Source of the DNA: Telmatactis stephensoni
Lineage: Eukaryota; Cnidaria; Anthozoa; Actiniaria; Isophelliidae
Direction of reading: 5' to 3'
NCBI GenBank assembly: GCA_029948255.1
Contig: JALIZF010001722.1
Span: 1-64,000 of the forward strand
DNA: 64,000 bases
Translations under genes and position numbers: made by a program
Shown here: in pieces, positions 32,781-45,200 of the stretch
Layout: the number at the start of each line of letters is the position of its first letter
Position numbering within the stretch: position 1 is the stretch's first letter
Notes under the pieces: generated by a model
Database searches by the model: none
Told to the model about the DNA's origin: nothing
What the model saw: the letters and a program-made list of their open reading frames with translations, nothing else

Positions 32781-35700
32781 CTATGTCAGCTATGTCAATC
32801 CTTCAGTTTGAAACTATTTTGACAAACTTTCACTTCACGTGTCGCTATGCTTGATCATTTATCATTTATAAGTTCTGGTCCTTCTCTCATAACGTGAAAT
32901 TGTTCATGCAAATTAGAACAAAGGGACCCCATACAATAGCGGTACCGATTATAGAAATTCTTGTAGATGGAATACAAACCAATTTTAGATATGGTAACTA
33001 AATTGTTTTTTCCACGCAATTTATTAAAAACGCCATAGCTTTCGCACAATTGACATGAGTTCAATGCAGAACAAACTATACATTTGAAGAAGTGAAAAAA
33101 TGATTCTTCTATTATTTATGTGAAAAAATAGAGGAAGATTTTGAACTCGGCCCTTCTAAGAATTTATAGCTTATTTCAAACAGTAGACGCTGCTCATAGA
33201 GAGTATTGCCTGGGGTGCACACAAAATTCATACACAATAGTGGAGGTGTAGAATGGTCTCGGCAAGATTCAGTAAAGTTTTGAAGTCTCGGCTTTTTAAA
33301 ATCAGCGTCTCGGATTTAGCATTTTTCGCGGTTCGAAATCTCGGATTTTTGTAATGTGTGGCTCGAAATCGTTAAGAATATCAGATTTAATTTGCGTAAT
33401 ACCTGTGTAGCTATGCATGGATCGGAATACTCGAAATCGAATTTCAAATTGAGAATTTTGACAATCATATTCAACAAAATTCAGTTAAATGCTGAAAGAA
33501 ATTTTAATTTAAATTAATTTAAAGAGTCTGAATGAACGACGCGATGCAAGGAAAGTTTGAATTAATTATCAAAGAAAATGATCAGACTTTGTTTTAGTCG
33601 GTCATTCATTCTGATTTTCATTGAGCGTTTATTCAGAATTTCTTTTTGTTGGTCGGGTACTAGAGCTGTCGTCGTTGTAAAGATTTTGGCCCTGCGGCCG
33701 GCGGATCCAATGATCTGTCCATCCATTCAGACTTTCCGGCCTGCTTTGATGTTCAATTCAAAGGTTCTTTCCATAGCTACCATTAATTTATTCATACCGG
33801 TTTTCTTTCAAACTTTCTTTCTATAGCTATCGGTGATTCATTTAGTCTTTCTTTGATGGTTTTTTCCTAACTTTTTTTCTATCGTGCACTGACTCATTTT
33901 AGACTTTTCGAGCTTTGTCGGTCATTCATTCAGACTTTCTTTATTGTGTCAGTCATAATTGAGACTTTCTTTGGTCATTTCTTTAAACCTTTCGGTATAA
34001 GTTGTTCATTCAGAATTTTTTTAAACTTTCAACTGAATTCTCTTTTGACTTGCCCTATCGGTAAGTCATGCCGACTTTCTTTTTCCTTTTATTCAAACTT
34101 ACTTTCACTACTGATATATATAGCAGTTATTCATATATATTTTCTATTCTACTCAGACAAGCTACTGGCTATAGCTGTTTACTGTGAAAAGGTTGTCTCG
34201 TAAAAGGACTACTGATCAAGTAAGCGACGACCATTTTAATTTTTTGTCTAAAATCTGACATGTTCTAGTCTTTTACCACGATCCTATTCCGAACGTCAAA
34301 TAGTATCTAAAAAGCATGCGGTTCAAATTTTTGCGCTTTTATCAAAATATGTCCACTCCGCTATTGCTCTGTCCCGACTTGGCCAACATATATTACCTTA
34401 TAAGCGCCGACTATGCATTCCATCCTGACATTATTACATCCTACCAACGTGTTACCTAACTTAAACAAATTTCCCCCCGAGAGACTGTAGCATGTACTGC
34501 AACTATACTTCATCAGTTTTCTGTCATGCATAAATTATTGTTCCAGACACTGAACAGTAGTTTTACAGCTAGGCTCCTACTCCCCTAAAATTAGTCTAAA
34601 CCAAAACTGATTTAACTGAATCCTGTATACGGCTGGACATCCTCGCGCAGGTAATGACCCACGATGCGGTGGTATTTCTGTTTAAGATTACTCTTTATTC
34701 TAACTGGTTCTCAAGTAGTACTTGCGTAAGCTGCGCTATAGTTGACGTCCTGATCCTCCCTTCGATGTCACAAACTAGCTGGTCGCAATTTGCGCAAGGA
34801 CACATGATTAATTGTATGAGGTACAATTCTCGGGTTCGGTTTTTCAGAGTACCAGGCCTGACAGTAAAATAAAGTCTCAGGCTCGGATTTTATTCGATAT
34901 CCCTAATAGTAAATCTTTAGCCCTAAAGAGTTTTCATCTCACAGGTAAAGTTTTGCACTACTTTTACGCGATTTAATATTTACAAGAAGGAACTAAAAAT
35001 GAAAAAAATCCGATCCTTTCACAAGTACTTCAGTCTTAGCCCACCTCTTTCACTCAGATCATGTATAACCCAAATCAGTCATGGACGCATGGGTTTCCAG
35101 TCAGACACCATCCTCCTGAAAGGTAGCTAGAATATTTGGCAGCACATTCATTATCGTTGAGTCCTAAACATAGTTAATCAAAGCAAGAACATAATTAATA
35201 TGAACACCGATTAGTTGCATAATATGAGTGTAATTTTTCTCCCTATCTTACATACTACATAGGAAGAAGAAATATAATTAAAATGAGCTAAAACCGTGCC
35301 TAAAACATAGCAAAGAGCACACAAAAATATCAAAACAAACAAACAAACAAACAAAACCATATCATCAAATACACTGTAAATTTTAAAGAGTAGTTTTTAC
35401 TCCGAAAATCGAGTAGGCAAAACCAGAGGAGGATGGACAGTGGCGCGCAAAGGATCATGGTTCAAAATGAAATTCTAACTCAGTTGACTCCAACCACCGA
35501 GGTGATAACATCAATAGAGGTTCTCAAACAACAACACTATCGATCAAGAATATAGATTTTCGAGAATAATGACTTAGTAATAATACACTGTGTCGATCCA
35601 TCATATCCATTCGAATTGACAGCACCAAGTTTACCTTCCCTGGCGATGCCGGAAAGTCATCTACTGCCATTTCAGCTTTGTAAATATATTCGCCTCCAGA

Positions 35701-35901
35701 AAGGCGCCTTCTGGTCGTTCCATCGAGCGATACATCTATCCAAAAGTTTGCAAACCTTAATTCTCCATGTCTTGTTAGAGTACACAGAAGCATTATTTTT
35801 CAGATAAGCTCTTTTGTAAGTTTTATCAGTTAGTTCATAGCTTTGATTCGTTACTCACAAGTTATCAGTTATGAAAGTCGAGATACCGATATTATAACTA
35901 C
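32781..35901 (-). repeat. inverted arm of the large palindrome
   Basis: Reverse complement of 18685-21805 and of 37119-40239. Ends on the right directly at the foldback element (35902) with TATAACTAC, the mirrored target duplication, and on the left merges into the small palindrome. The outer 110 bp carry variants (for example GAAAGTTTGTC in place of GAACGTTTGTC) shared with the stub at 31931 but not with the two forward copies. Confidence 0.85.
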
Positions 35902-37118
35902 CGAAGTGTCTCCGTGTCCGGCAGCCGGACAAGGTTTTCGAAAAAACTCCGTGTCCGGCAGTCGAAATATTTTTAAAATTAATGACCAATCCGTGATTCT
36001 AATTAGTTAAAACCTTGCTATCTCTGTTGAGATTTCTAAAAGCTTTAAAAATACTGATATGATGTTCTTTTGGAATTATTTATCTGCGCTCGGCTCTCTA
36101 TACCAAGACGTCGACACTTAGAAAATTTTCGAGTGTAACTTGACTGCCGGACAAGAAATTCAAAATACTCCGTGTCCGGCAGCCGATTTTTTTGCCGAAA
36201 ACTACTTGAATTCAGTCCAATTGAACTTCAATCTCTTTGGTTGGATGCAAAAACACTTTTGAGGAACTAGTGCAGCAATTATTTGATTGAATACAGAATA
36301 GCGACTTGTAAGAGCCAGACTGCCGGACAAAGAAAACGAAAATACTCCGTGTCCGGCAGTCGATCTTTTTTCTTCAAAAACTCTTATAGTTCTACACCTG
36401 TAGTACGCAAAAGTATCATAACATCCTAAAAAAGATTTCGGGCTGAATTTGCGGCATTCATGCAAATTCTGGAAGAAAAAATCGACTGCCGGTCACGGAG
36501 TATTTTGGTTTTCTTGTCCGGCAGTCTTAATTTGAGTAATATTCAAATAACTGCCAAATAAATACATTGACAGCGAGTGAGAAGTATTTTAACATCTAAA
36601 GAAATAAATAAATGGACTAAATTTATAAGATTGTTCGAGTTTTTGAAGAAAAAAGATCGACTGCCGGACAAGGAGTATTTTGGTTTTCTTTGTCCGGCAG
36701 TCTGGCTCTTACAAGTCGCTATTCTGTATTCAATCAAATAATTGCTGCACTAGTTCCTCAAAAGTGTTTTTGCATCCAACCAAAGAGATTGAAGTTCAAT
36801 TGGACTGAATTCAAGTAGTTTTCGGCAAAAAAATCGGCTGCCGGACACGGAGTATTTTGAATTTCTTGTCCGGCAGTCAAGTTACACTCGAAAATTTTCT
36901 AAGTGTCGACGTCTTGGTATAGAGAGCCGAGCGCAGATAAATAATTCCAAAAGAACATCATATCAGTATTTTTAAAGCTTTTAGAAATCTCAACAGAGAT
37001 AGCAAGGTTTTAACTAATTAGAATCACGGATTGGTCATTAATTTTAAAAATATTTCGACTGCCGGACACGGAGTTTTTTCGAAAACCTTGTCCGGCTGCC
37101 GGACACGGAGACACTTCG
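35902..37118. mobile_element. 1217-bp foldback transposon, copy 2, axis of a 9-kb palindrome
   Basis: Same element as 17468-18684 at an offset of 18434. Here both flanks are the same sequence in opposite orientation, so that GTAGTTATA on the right is met by TATAACTAC on the left in place of a direct duplication. It therefore did not get here by simple transposition. Confidence 0.85.
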
Positions 37119-40100
37119 GTAGTTATAATATCGGTATCTCGACTTTCATAACTGATAACTTGTGAGTAACGAATCAAAGCTATGAACTAACTGATAAAAC
37201 TTACAAAAGAGCTTATCTGAAAAATAATGCTTCTGTGTACTCTAACAAGACATGGAGAATTAAGGTTTGCAAACTTTTGGATAGATGTATCGCTCGATGG
37301 AACGACCAGAAGGCGCCTTTCTGGAGGCGAATATATTTACAAAGCTGAAATGGCAGTAGATGACTTTCCGGCATCGCCAGGGAAGGTAAACTTGGTGCTG
37401 TCAATTCGAATGGATATGATGGATCGACACAGTGTATTATTACTAAGTCATTATTCTCGAAAATCTATATTCTTGATCGATAGTGTTGTTGTTTGAGAAC
37501 CTCTATTGATGTTATCACCTCGGTGGTTGGAGTCAACTGAGTTAGAATTTCATTTTGAACCATGATCCTTTGCGCGCCACTGTCCATCCTCCTCTGGTTT
37601 TGCCTACTCGATTTTCGGAGTAAAAACTACTCTTTAAAATTTACAGTGTATTTGATGATATGGTTTTGTTTGTTTGTTTGTTTGTTTTGATATTTTTGTG
37701 TGCTCTTTGCTATGTTTTAGGCACGGTTTTAGCTCATTTTAATTATATTTCTTCTTCCTATGTAGTATGTAAGATAGGGAGAAAAATTACACTCATATTA
37801 TGCAACTAATCGGTGTTCATATTAATTATGTTCTTGCTTTGATTAACTATGTTTAGGACTCAACGATAATGAATGTGCTGCCAAATATTCTAGCTACCTT
37901 TCAGGAGGATGGTGTCTGACTGGAAACCCATGCGTCCATGACTGATTTGGGTTATACATGATCTGAGTGAAAGAGGTGGGCTAAGACTGAAGTACTTGTG
38001 AAAGGATCGGATTTTTTTCATTTTTAGTTCCTTCTTGTAAATATTAAATCGCGTAAAAGTAGTGCAAAACTTTACCTGTGAGATGAAAACTCTTTAGGGC
38101 TAAAGATTTACTATTAGGGATATCGAATAAAATCCGAGCCTGAGACTTTATTTTACTGTCAGGCCTGGTACTCTGAAAAACCGAACCCGAGAATTGTACC
38201 TCATACAATTAATCATGTGTCCTTGCGCAAATTGCGACCAGCTAGTTTGTGACATCGAAGGGAGGATCAGGACGTCAACTATAGCGCAGCTTACGCAAGT
38301 ACTACTTGAGAACCAGTTAGAATAAAGAGTAATCTTAAACAGAAATACCACCGCATCGTGGGTCATTACCTGCGCGAGGATGTCCAGCCGTATACAGGAT
38401 TCAGTTAAATCAGTTTTGGTTTAGACTAATTTTAGGGGAGTAGGAGCCTAGCTGTAAAACTACTGTTCAGTGTCTGGAACAATAATTTATGCATGACAGA
38501 AAACTGATGAAGTATAGTTGCAGTACATGCTACAGTCTCTCGGGGGGAAATTTGTTTAAGTTAGGTAACACGTTGGTAGGATGTAATAATGTCAGGATGG
38601 AATGCATAGTCGGCGCTTATAAGGTAATATATGTTGGCCAAGTCGGGACAGAGCAATAGCGGAGTGGACATATTTTGATAAAAGCGCAAAAATTTGAACC
38701 GCATGCTTTTTAGATACTATTTGACGTTCGGAATAGGATCGTGGTAAAAGACTAGAACATGTCAGATTTTAGACAAAAAATTAAAATGGTCGTCGCTTAC
38801 TTGATCAGTAGTCCTTTTACGAGACAACCTTTTCACAGTAAACAGCTATAGCCAGTAGCTTGTCTGAGTAGAATAGAAAATATATATGAATAACTGCTAT
38901 ATATATCAGTAGTGAAAGTAAGTTTGAATAAAAGGAAAAAGAAAGTCGGCATGACTTACCGATAGGGCAAGTCAAAAGAGAATTCAGTTGAAAGTTTAAA
39001 AAAATTCTGAATGAACAACTTATACCGAAAGGTTTAAAGAAATGACCAAAGAAAGTCTCAATTATGACTGACACAATAAAGAAAGTCTGAATGAATGACC
39101 GACAAAGCTCGAAAAGTCTAAAATGAGTCAGTGCACGATAGAAAAAAAGTTAGGAAAAAACCATCAAAGAAAGACTAAATGAATCACCGATAGCTATAGA
39201 AAGAAAGTTTGAAAGAAAACCGGTATGAATAAATTAATGGTAGCTATGGAAAGAACCTTTGAATTGAACATCAAAGCAGGCCGGAAAGTCTGAATGGATG
39301 GACAGATCATTGGATCCGCCGGCCGCAGGGCCAAAATCTTTACAACGACGACAGCTCTAGTACCCGACCAACAAAAAGAAATTCTGAATAAACGCTCAAT
39401 GAAAATCAGAATGAATGACCGACTAAAACAAAGTCTGATCATTTTCTTTGATAATTAATTCAAACTTTCCTTGCATCGCGTCGTTCATTCAGACTCTTTA
39501 AATTAATTTAAATTAAAATTTCTTTCAGCATTTAACTGAATTTTGTTGAATATGATTGTCAAAATTCTCAATTTGAAATTCGATTTCGAGTATTCCGATC
39601 CATGCATAGCTACACAGGTATTACGCAAATTAAATCTGATATTCTTAACGATTTCGAGCCACACATTACAAAAATCCGAGATTTCGAACCGCGAAAAATG
39701 CTAAATCCGAGACGCTGATTTTAAAAAGCCGAGACTTCAAAACTTTACTGAATCTTGCCGAGACCATTCTACACCTCCACTATTGTGTATGAATTTTGTG
39801 TGCACCCCAGGCAATACTCTCTATGAGCAGCGTCTACTGTTTGAAATAAGCTATAAATTCTTAGAAGGGCCGAGTTCAAAATCTTCCTCTATTTTTTCAC
39901 ATAAATAATAGAAGAATCATTTTTTCACTTCTTCAAATGTATAGTTTGTTCTGCATTGAACTCATGTCAATTGTGCGAAAGCTATGGCGTTTTTAATAAA
40001 TTGCGTGGAAAAAACAATTTAGTTACCATATCTAAAATTGGTTTGTATTCCATCTACAAGAATTTCTATAATCGGTACCGCTATTGTATGGGGTCCCTTT

Positions 40101-41074
40101 GTTCTAATTTGCATGAACAATTTCACGTTATGAGAGAAGGACCAGAACTTATAAATGATAAATGATCAAGCATAGCGACACGTGAAGTGAACGTTTGTCA
40201 AAATAGCTTCAAACTGAAGAATTGACATAGCTGAAAAGTTCATGAAAGGCAATAAAAAGGTTTTTTTCTACACTTATGCATTTATTGTCTTTCTTATCTA
40301 GAAAGTTTTTTGTCATCTTTTTTTTCAAACTATGCCGTTTTTAGTCACAAATGACAATTTGTTCGCGAGTCTGTTTTTCACTGATTGATTTCAGTGAAGT
40401 CATTCAGACCAAATTAAAATCGAAAACAAAATTACTGGTTTTACCTTCTCAATGTAGTTTTGACTTTGAATGATTTCTTTTTACTACTTGTCTTGAATAT
40501 TGTTAGCTTTTCTTATTATATCTGCTCAGGCTTGAAAGCTATGTTTTCACTTTTCGAAGTAGTTGAGTGTAAAGCGATTCAACCTCGCGGTTCATATCAA
40601 ACAATTGTTGCCTTTCGCGGGCTCCCTGTGTATTTACCATTGGGTTTCCTGTTTATTGAAAAGCGAGGTTTCTAAGTAATTTTCAAGATGGTGGACAATG
40701 TGATGTGTTTCGTAGCTACAATTTCTGCAAGTTTTGGTCAAATTTTCGACTGTTTTGCCGAAAAATCAGCAAAAATGGATCAACGCGACTTCCAAATAAG
40801 GTAATGCCTGCCCAAATATGGAATAGAGTTGACTGCCGAGCGAATGACAACTTTTTATTGACAATTGTTTGATATGGTTTTTCATCAAATTTTCAGAAAT
40901 TAATTTCTTAGTTTTTATTATTAACAAATAATAGCATGTTTTGTACGTGATATTTGGCATAAATACCACGAGTGATATTTCAAAATTGTCCCAAGTTTCA
41001 AGAAATTTTGTTTAACAATTTTGAAATATCACTCGTGGTATTTATCCCAAATATCACTACAAACCATGCTATTA

Positions 41075-41214
41075 GAGTGATCGCACTTTACCCGTGAAAA
41101 AGTACAATATCTAAATAGAAATAAATAGCAAAAAATCCTTTGTTTTCCACTGTTTATTAGTGCTATTTTGCATTATTTCGCTAGTACAATTTCACGGATT
41201 AAGTGCGATCACTC
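41075..41214. mobile_element. 140-bp MITE (duplicate of 22641-22780)
   Basis: Same site and nearly the same sequence as in copy 1, with TA on both sides; right end reads GCGATCACTC here and GCGCTCACTC there. Confidence 0.75.
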
Positions 41215-41232
41215 TACCTATACAAATAAATA

Positions 41233-41374
41233 GAGTATAAACACTAAAAGTGTGCAACATAAATAGTACTAAATAGTGCTAAATTATGCTGATTCCTATT
41301 GTTTTCTATTGTTTAATTAGTGATATTTAGTACTAAATAGTGCAAAGTATTGCACACTTTTAGTGTTTGTACTC
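41233..41374. mobile_element. 142-bp MITE, recent insertion with empty site in copy 1
   Basis: Inverted ends GAGTATAAACACTAAAAGTG and GAGTACAAACACTAAAAGTG, TA on both sides (41231-41232 and 41375-41376). Copy 1 reads AAATAAATATTATTTTT at this place, a clean unoccupied TA. Confidence 0.85.
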
Positions 41375-41700
41375 TATTATTTTTGTTTTGTTTTGATGTC
41401 TGTTTGTAATTTAAATTTTGTTTTGTAGGGTTTTTGAAATCAAAATCTTGACCATGGAAAAGAAAAAATTTATAGAAATCTCGATTTGTATGTGATAAAC
41501 AGAAAACACCATGGAAAGTGCTTTGTACAGTTTTTATTCACTCGTTGTTTCGTATCATAAAACTCACTCGCTCGAGGACTCGCTCGTTCGCTTTATGATA
41601 CTTCACAACTCGTGAATAAAAACCGAACGTGCGCACTTTCCATGAAGTATTTTCTATTTATTATTTATAACGCGAATTTTACATGTGCATGTGATCAAAT

Positions 41701-42055
41701 GCGTCATCACTCTGTATCCGTGAAAATGTTAGCGAACTAAATTGTACTAAATAGTGCGAAATCCTTTGTTTTCTATTGTTTAAGTAGTGCAAATTAGTGC
41801 ACTTTCTTACAAAGTCTTACAAAGAAAGTTTCAGGGTTTTTTCATTTCGTACACCAAGCTAAGGAGTTTATTGATCAGTTCCATACTTACACATTTATTT
41901 TCACATTCAGGTTGCTATAATACACTGATATAATGAAATGAATATAAAGAAAATCGCATGTTCTATTGTCAGTACAGTGGCTAAGAAGTTAAGCTTTCGA
42001 GTTTAACCACAACATGCTGACGAAGCAAAACTCCCCACTTTACTCTTTTTGTTGA
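41701..42055 (-). repeat. 3' flank of ABCC copy 2, duplicated at 30369-30724
   Basis: Begins GCGTCATCACTCTGTATCCG, which looks like one end of the GAGTGAT-type MITE family, then a stretch shared downstream of copies 2 and 3 (GTTGCTATAATACACTGATA and GAAGTTAAGCTTTCGAG). 42056-42236 is ordinary 3' flank. Confidence 0.7.
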
Positions 42056-42236
42056 CCTGTTAAGTATGCATTTGAACACCTGAGCTCGGAGTTCCCGGCA
42101 TGATAATAATCGCCTTAAAAGAGAATAATTAAGCTGTGTCAAGGATTTGCTTTAGACTAGATATTAATAATATCAACTATGTTGCCACAAGAGAGAAAAG
42201 TTAATTGCACTTTAAAACAAAACTTGAGTCTCTCTA

Positions 42237-45200
42237 TCAATGACCACTTCTTTTTAACAGTTCGTTTAGATATCCGCCATCTTTACCAGCAAGTATCACA
42301 GGCCCACCTTCTTCGACCACGTGACCTTGGTCCATCACCATTACCCTGTCATAGTCCATAATGGTGTCCAGTCGATGAGCTATGGTCAGCACAGTACAAT
42401 TAGAGAACGAGTGGCGTATAACATGTTGAACTCGTTGGTCCGTATGTAAGTCCACGTTGGCGGTTGCCTCGTCCATAAGCAGTATTCGACACCTTTGTAG
42501 CAACGCTCGAGCCAAACACAGAAGTTGTCGCTCACCTACACTGAAACCAGCTCCAGATTCTTTGATCTGACATTGCAGTTGTTCTGGTAGACCAGCTACT
42601 TTGTCACATAGCTGTACTTGTTTTAATGCTATCCAAATTTCGTCGTCTGTAAAACGATTGAAGGGGTCGAGGTTTTTCTTTAGAGTTCCCACGAATACAA
42701 TTGGGTCCTGGGGGATCACGGCCATGGACCTCCGAGCGGCCTGGATGTTAATAGTACCCAGGTCAACACCGTCAATTAGAATCTGACCCTGAGGTTCGGG
42801 CATGCGTAAAATGGCGGCTAATAGCGATGATTTGCCAGCTCCAGTACGACCCACAATTCCAATCTTCTCACGTGGTTGGATTTCCAAGTTGACATTTCGA
42901 AGTACAGTAACACCATCTTGGATATACTGTAAGGACACATTCTGTAGACTGATCAAACCCTGATCAGGCCATGTGTCTGGTGGTTGTGTTTGTCTACTGT
43001 AGCCTGGCTCTGCTGGCAGAGAACTGTAGGTCAAGACACGTTCTGCAGATGTCATGATGTTTTCTACATCACATGCCATTTGAATTCCATGATTAACTAC
43101 CCCAATGATACTGACAGTGACCGCAAGTAGCATTCCAGTTAAAGCTGCAAGTCAATCAATCAAATACAAATATAAAATAAAATGGGTTTTCGAACAATTA
43201 CTCAAGCTAAATTATAACACTATTTATTGTTTTAAAACTTTGTTCAAATATTACCTTCATCTTTGATAACTACCACACCAAGAACAGCAACAACAACGCC
43301 AAACAAAGCACAGATGAGGTCAGTACGTAGACAAAACCAGTTGATCACCGATAAACGAATAAAGGAAGCCCTGGTGTAACTATCCAAGAGCCTAAAATAT
43401 AATTGTCAAATCCAAATTTTTGTTATCAATATATTCTTCTTCGAGTGAGACATAGACTCGGAAAAATCTGAGCCCTCAGAAGGAGCAGTTTAAACGCGTC
43501 TGAGAGCTCGGATTTTTCCGAGTTTCAGTTCATACTTGAAGAAGCGTATATTCAGTACTAACATCTTTCCGAGTGACAATCCATTCATTAACATGTTTAT
43601 TGCCCCATGATTTAATCATGTTGGGCCATTGGATAGTATATTCACTGAAACTAGAGACTAGATACTGTTCATAATCACACCTGAGAACAAGTCTCGGATG
43701 GCTTCTTCATCGAACTCAAAATCAAACTTTTGAAATTTATCCAACTTCAGTATATAGACGTACGATCCAGCACATGCCTTGGTTTGTTCAAATGGTCATG
43801 AGATGGCAAGACAGACAATTTTATTTGTTGACGCAGGTTAGCCAATGGCTGATGTGGACCTGCATCACCCAAGTTTTGGGATGGAGAAGACTAATTAACT
43901 AAAGACCATATGTCGGTTCTTTATATAGTTAATTATATATGGACATAATTAGGACTTCCTATTTCATTATGACAAAGTCCCTTTGCAGCCGAACAAATGA
44001 ATGGTTCATACCTATGCATTGTGTTTGTGAAGTCATCCTCTGAATCCAATGATCGAATCACCTCTAGTCCCCTCTCTGTTTCTGCAATGTGTGCATAAAC
44101 TGGACTGCGATTTATGGCCTCCAGGCGATATATCTCACGAGAGTTTCTGAGCAGATAACGGCAGTAGTAGAGAAGTAAAAGAGCAAGAGAAATAAGAACT
44201 AATATCAGCCAAGGGGTTACAAAAAGTGCAACGAAAGTGAGGGAAAACCCTTTTATTGTGAAGGCCAGAGCAGGATCCATCTCTCTTGGAAGCTTGTCAT
44301 CCAGATTTCCTGTGTCACTTGAAAAGCGATTCATGATTCGACCAAGTGGATTTGTATCAAAGAAAAGCACTGGAGATTTGATCACAGCCTCTGTCATCCT
44401 ACCATGAAGGTTTCTCGACGATCTGACTACTACACAGTACACAAGGAAGTCTCGTATTCCACATAAGACCAGAGCTCCCATGACCAAACCAACGTAGATT
44501 CCAGTGGTTATAGGACGAGTTTGTTGAATGTGAGACATGTGTGCCAGACGCGTCTGGAAGAGGTTTGGAGAATACAGAAACGCTAGGAAAGTTAGAGCAA
44601 ACATTATAACATTAATATGATCAAACAACAATTAAATAGGTTAGAATCACTAATAGCTAAAATACTACAAACTCTACATGAATCCGGAATATTACCGGAT
44701 GGAGACCTGATCCAGTTTGTTTTTTATAATGACTTTTATTCGGGGTATTGGGGTTCAACCACGAAGTTCTGGTTAATTATATAATACCATGATCACCTCG
44801 GGATCTATTGTTTTTGGAGGGACGTTTAATCGCTAACATCCCTCCCTCATGAATAGGTTAGAATCACTAATAGCTAAAATACTACAAACTCTACATGAAT
44901 CCGGAATATTACCGGATGGAGACCTGATCCAGTTTGTTTTTTATAATGACTTTTATTCGGGGTATTGGGGTTCAACCACGAAGTTCTGGTATTACTTATA
45001 ATAATGCATCTAGTTCACAGCACAACTAACGGAATTGAAAACCTATGGTTTTATATTTTCATAGTTTACCTTCAACACACAGGTAGAATATGGCAAACAG
45101 AACCAAAATAATGACATGCGAGCCAGCTGTGAAGAAACTCCGATAGACTTGCCATGTCACATGACCTACTGACTTATCTTCCTCTTCTTCTAAAAAATCA

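Larger units (their letters stand above)
31931..32886. repeat. 956-bp palindrome, axis near 32408
   Basis: Both arms (about 31931-32387 and 32429-32886) read the same in opposite strands, around a loop of some 40 bp. The outermost 105 bp of each arm (AGAAGGACCAGAACTTATAA through GACATAGCTGACATAG) match 21706-21813 of the duplicated segment, so a host-like flank has been doubled as well. The core (about 32035-32780) has TTTGGGGGGTAGTTATTGTA near the axis and a tandem duplication of about 53 bp (TAGTTTACAATGAGGATTAA). Confidence 0.85.
37119..41700 (+). repeat. right arm of the large palindrome; segmental duplication, copy 2
   Basis: Direct repeat of 18685-23124, nearly identical. It contains the shared MITE at 41075-41214 and an extra 142-bp MITE at 41233-41374 not found in copy 1. 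Ends ...GATCAAAT and runs straight into the ABCC 3' flank at 41701, the empty site for the two Harbinger elements of copy 1. Confidence 0.85.
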
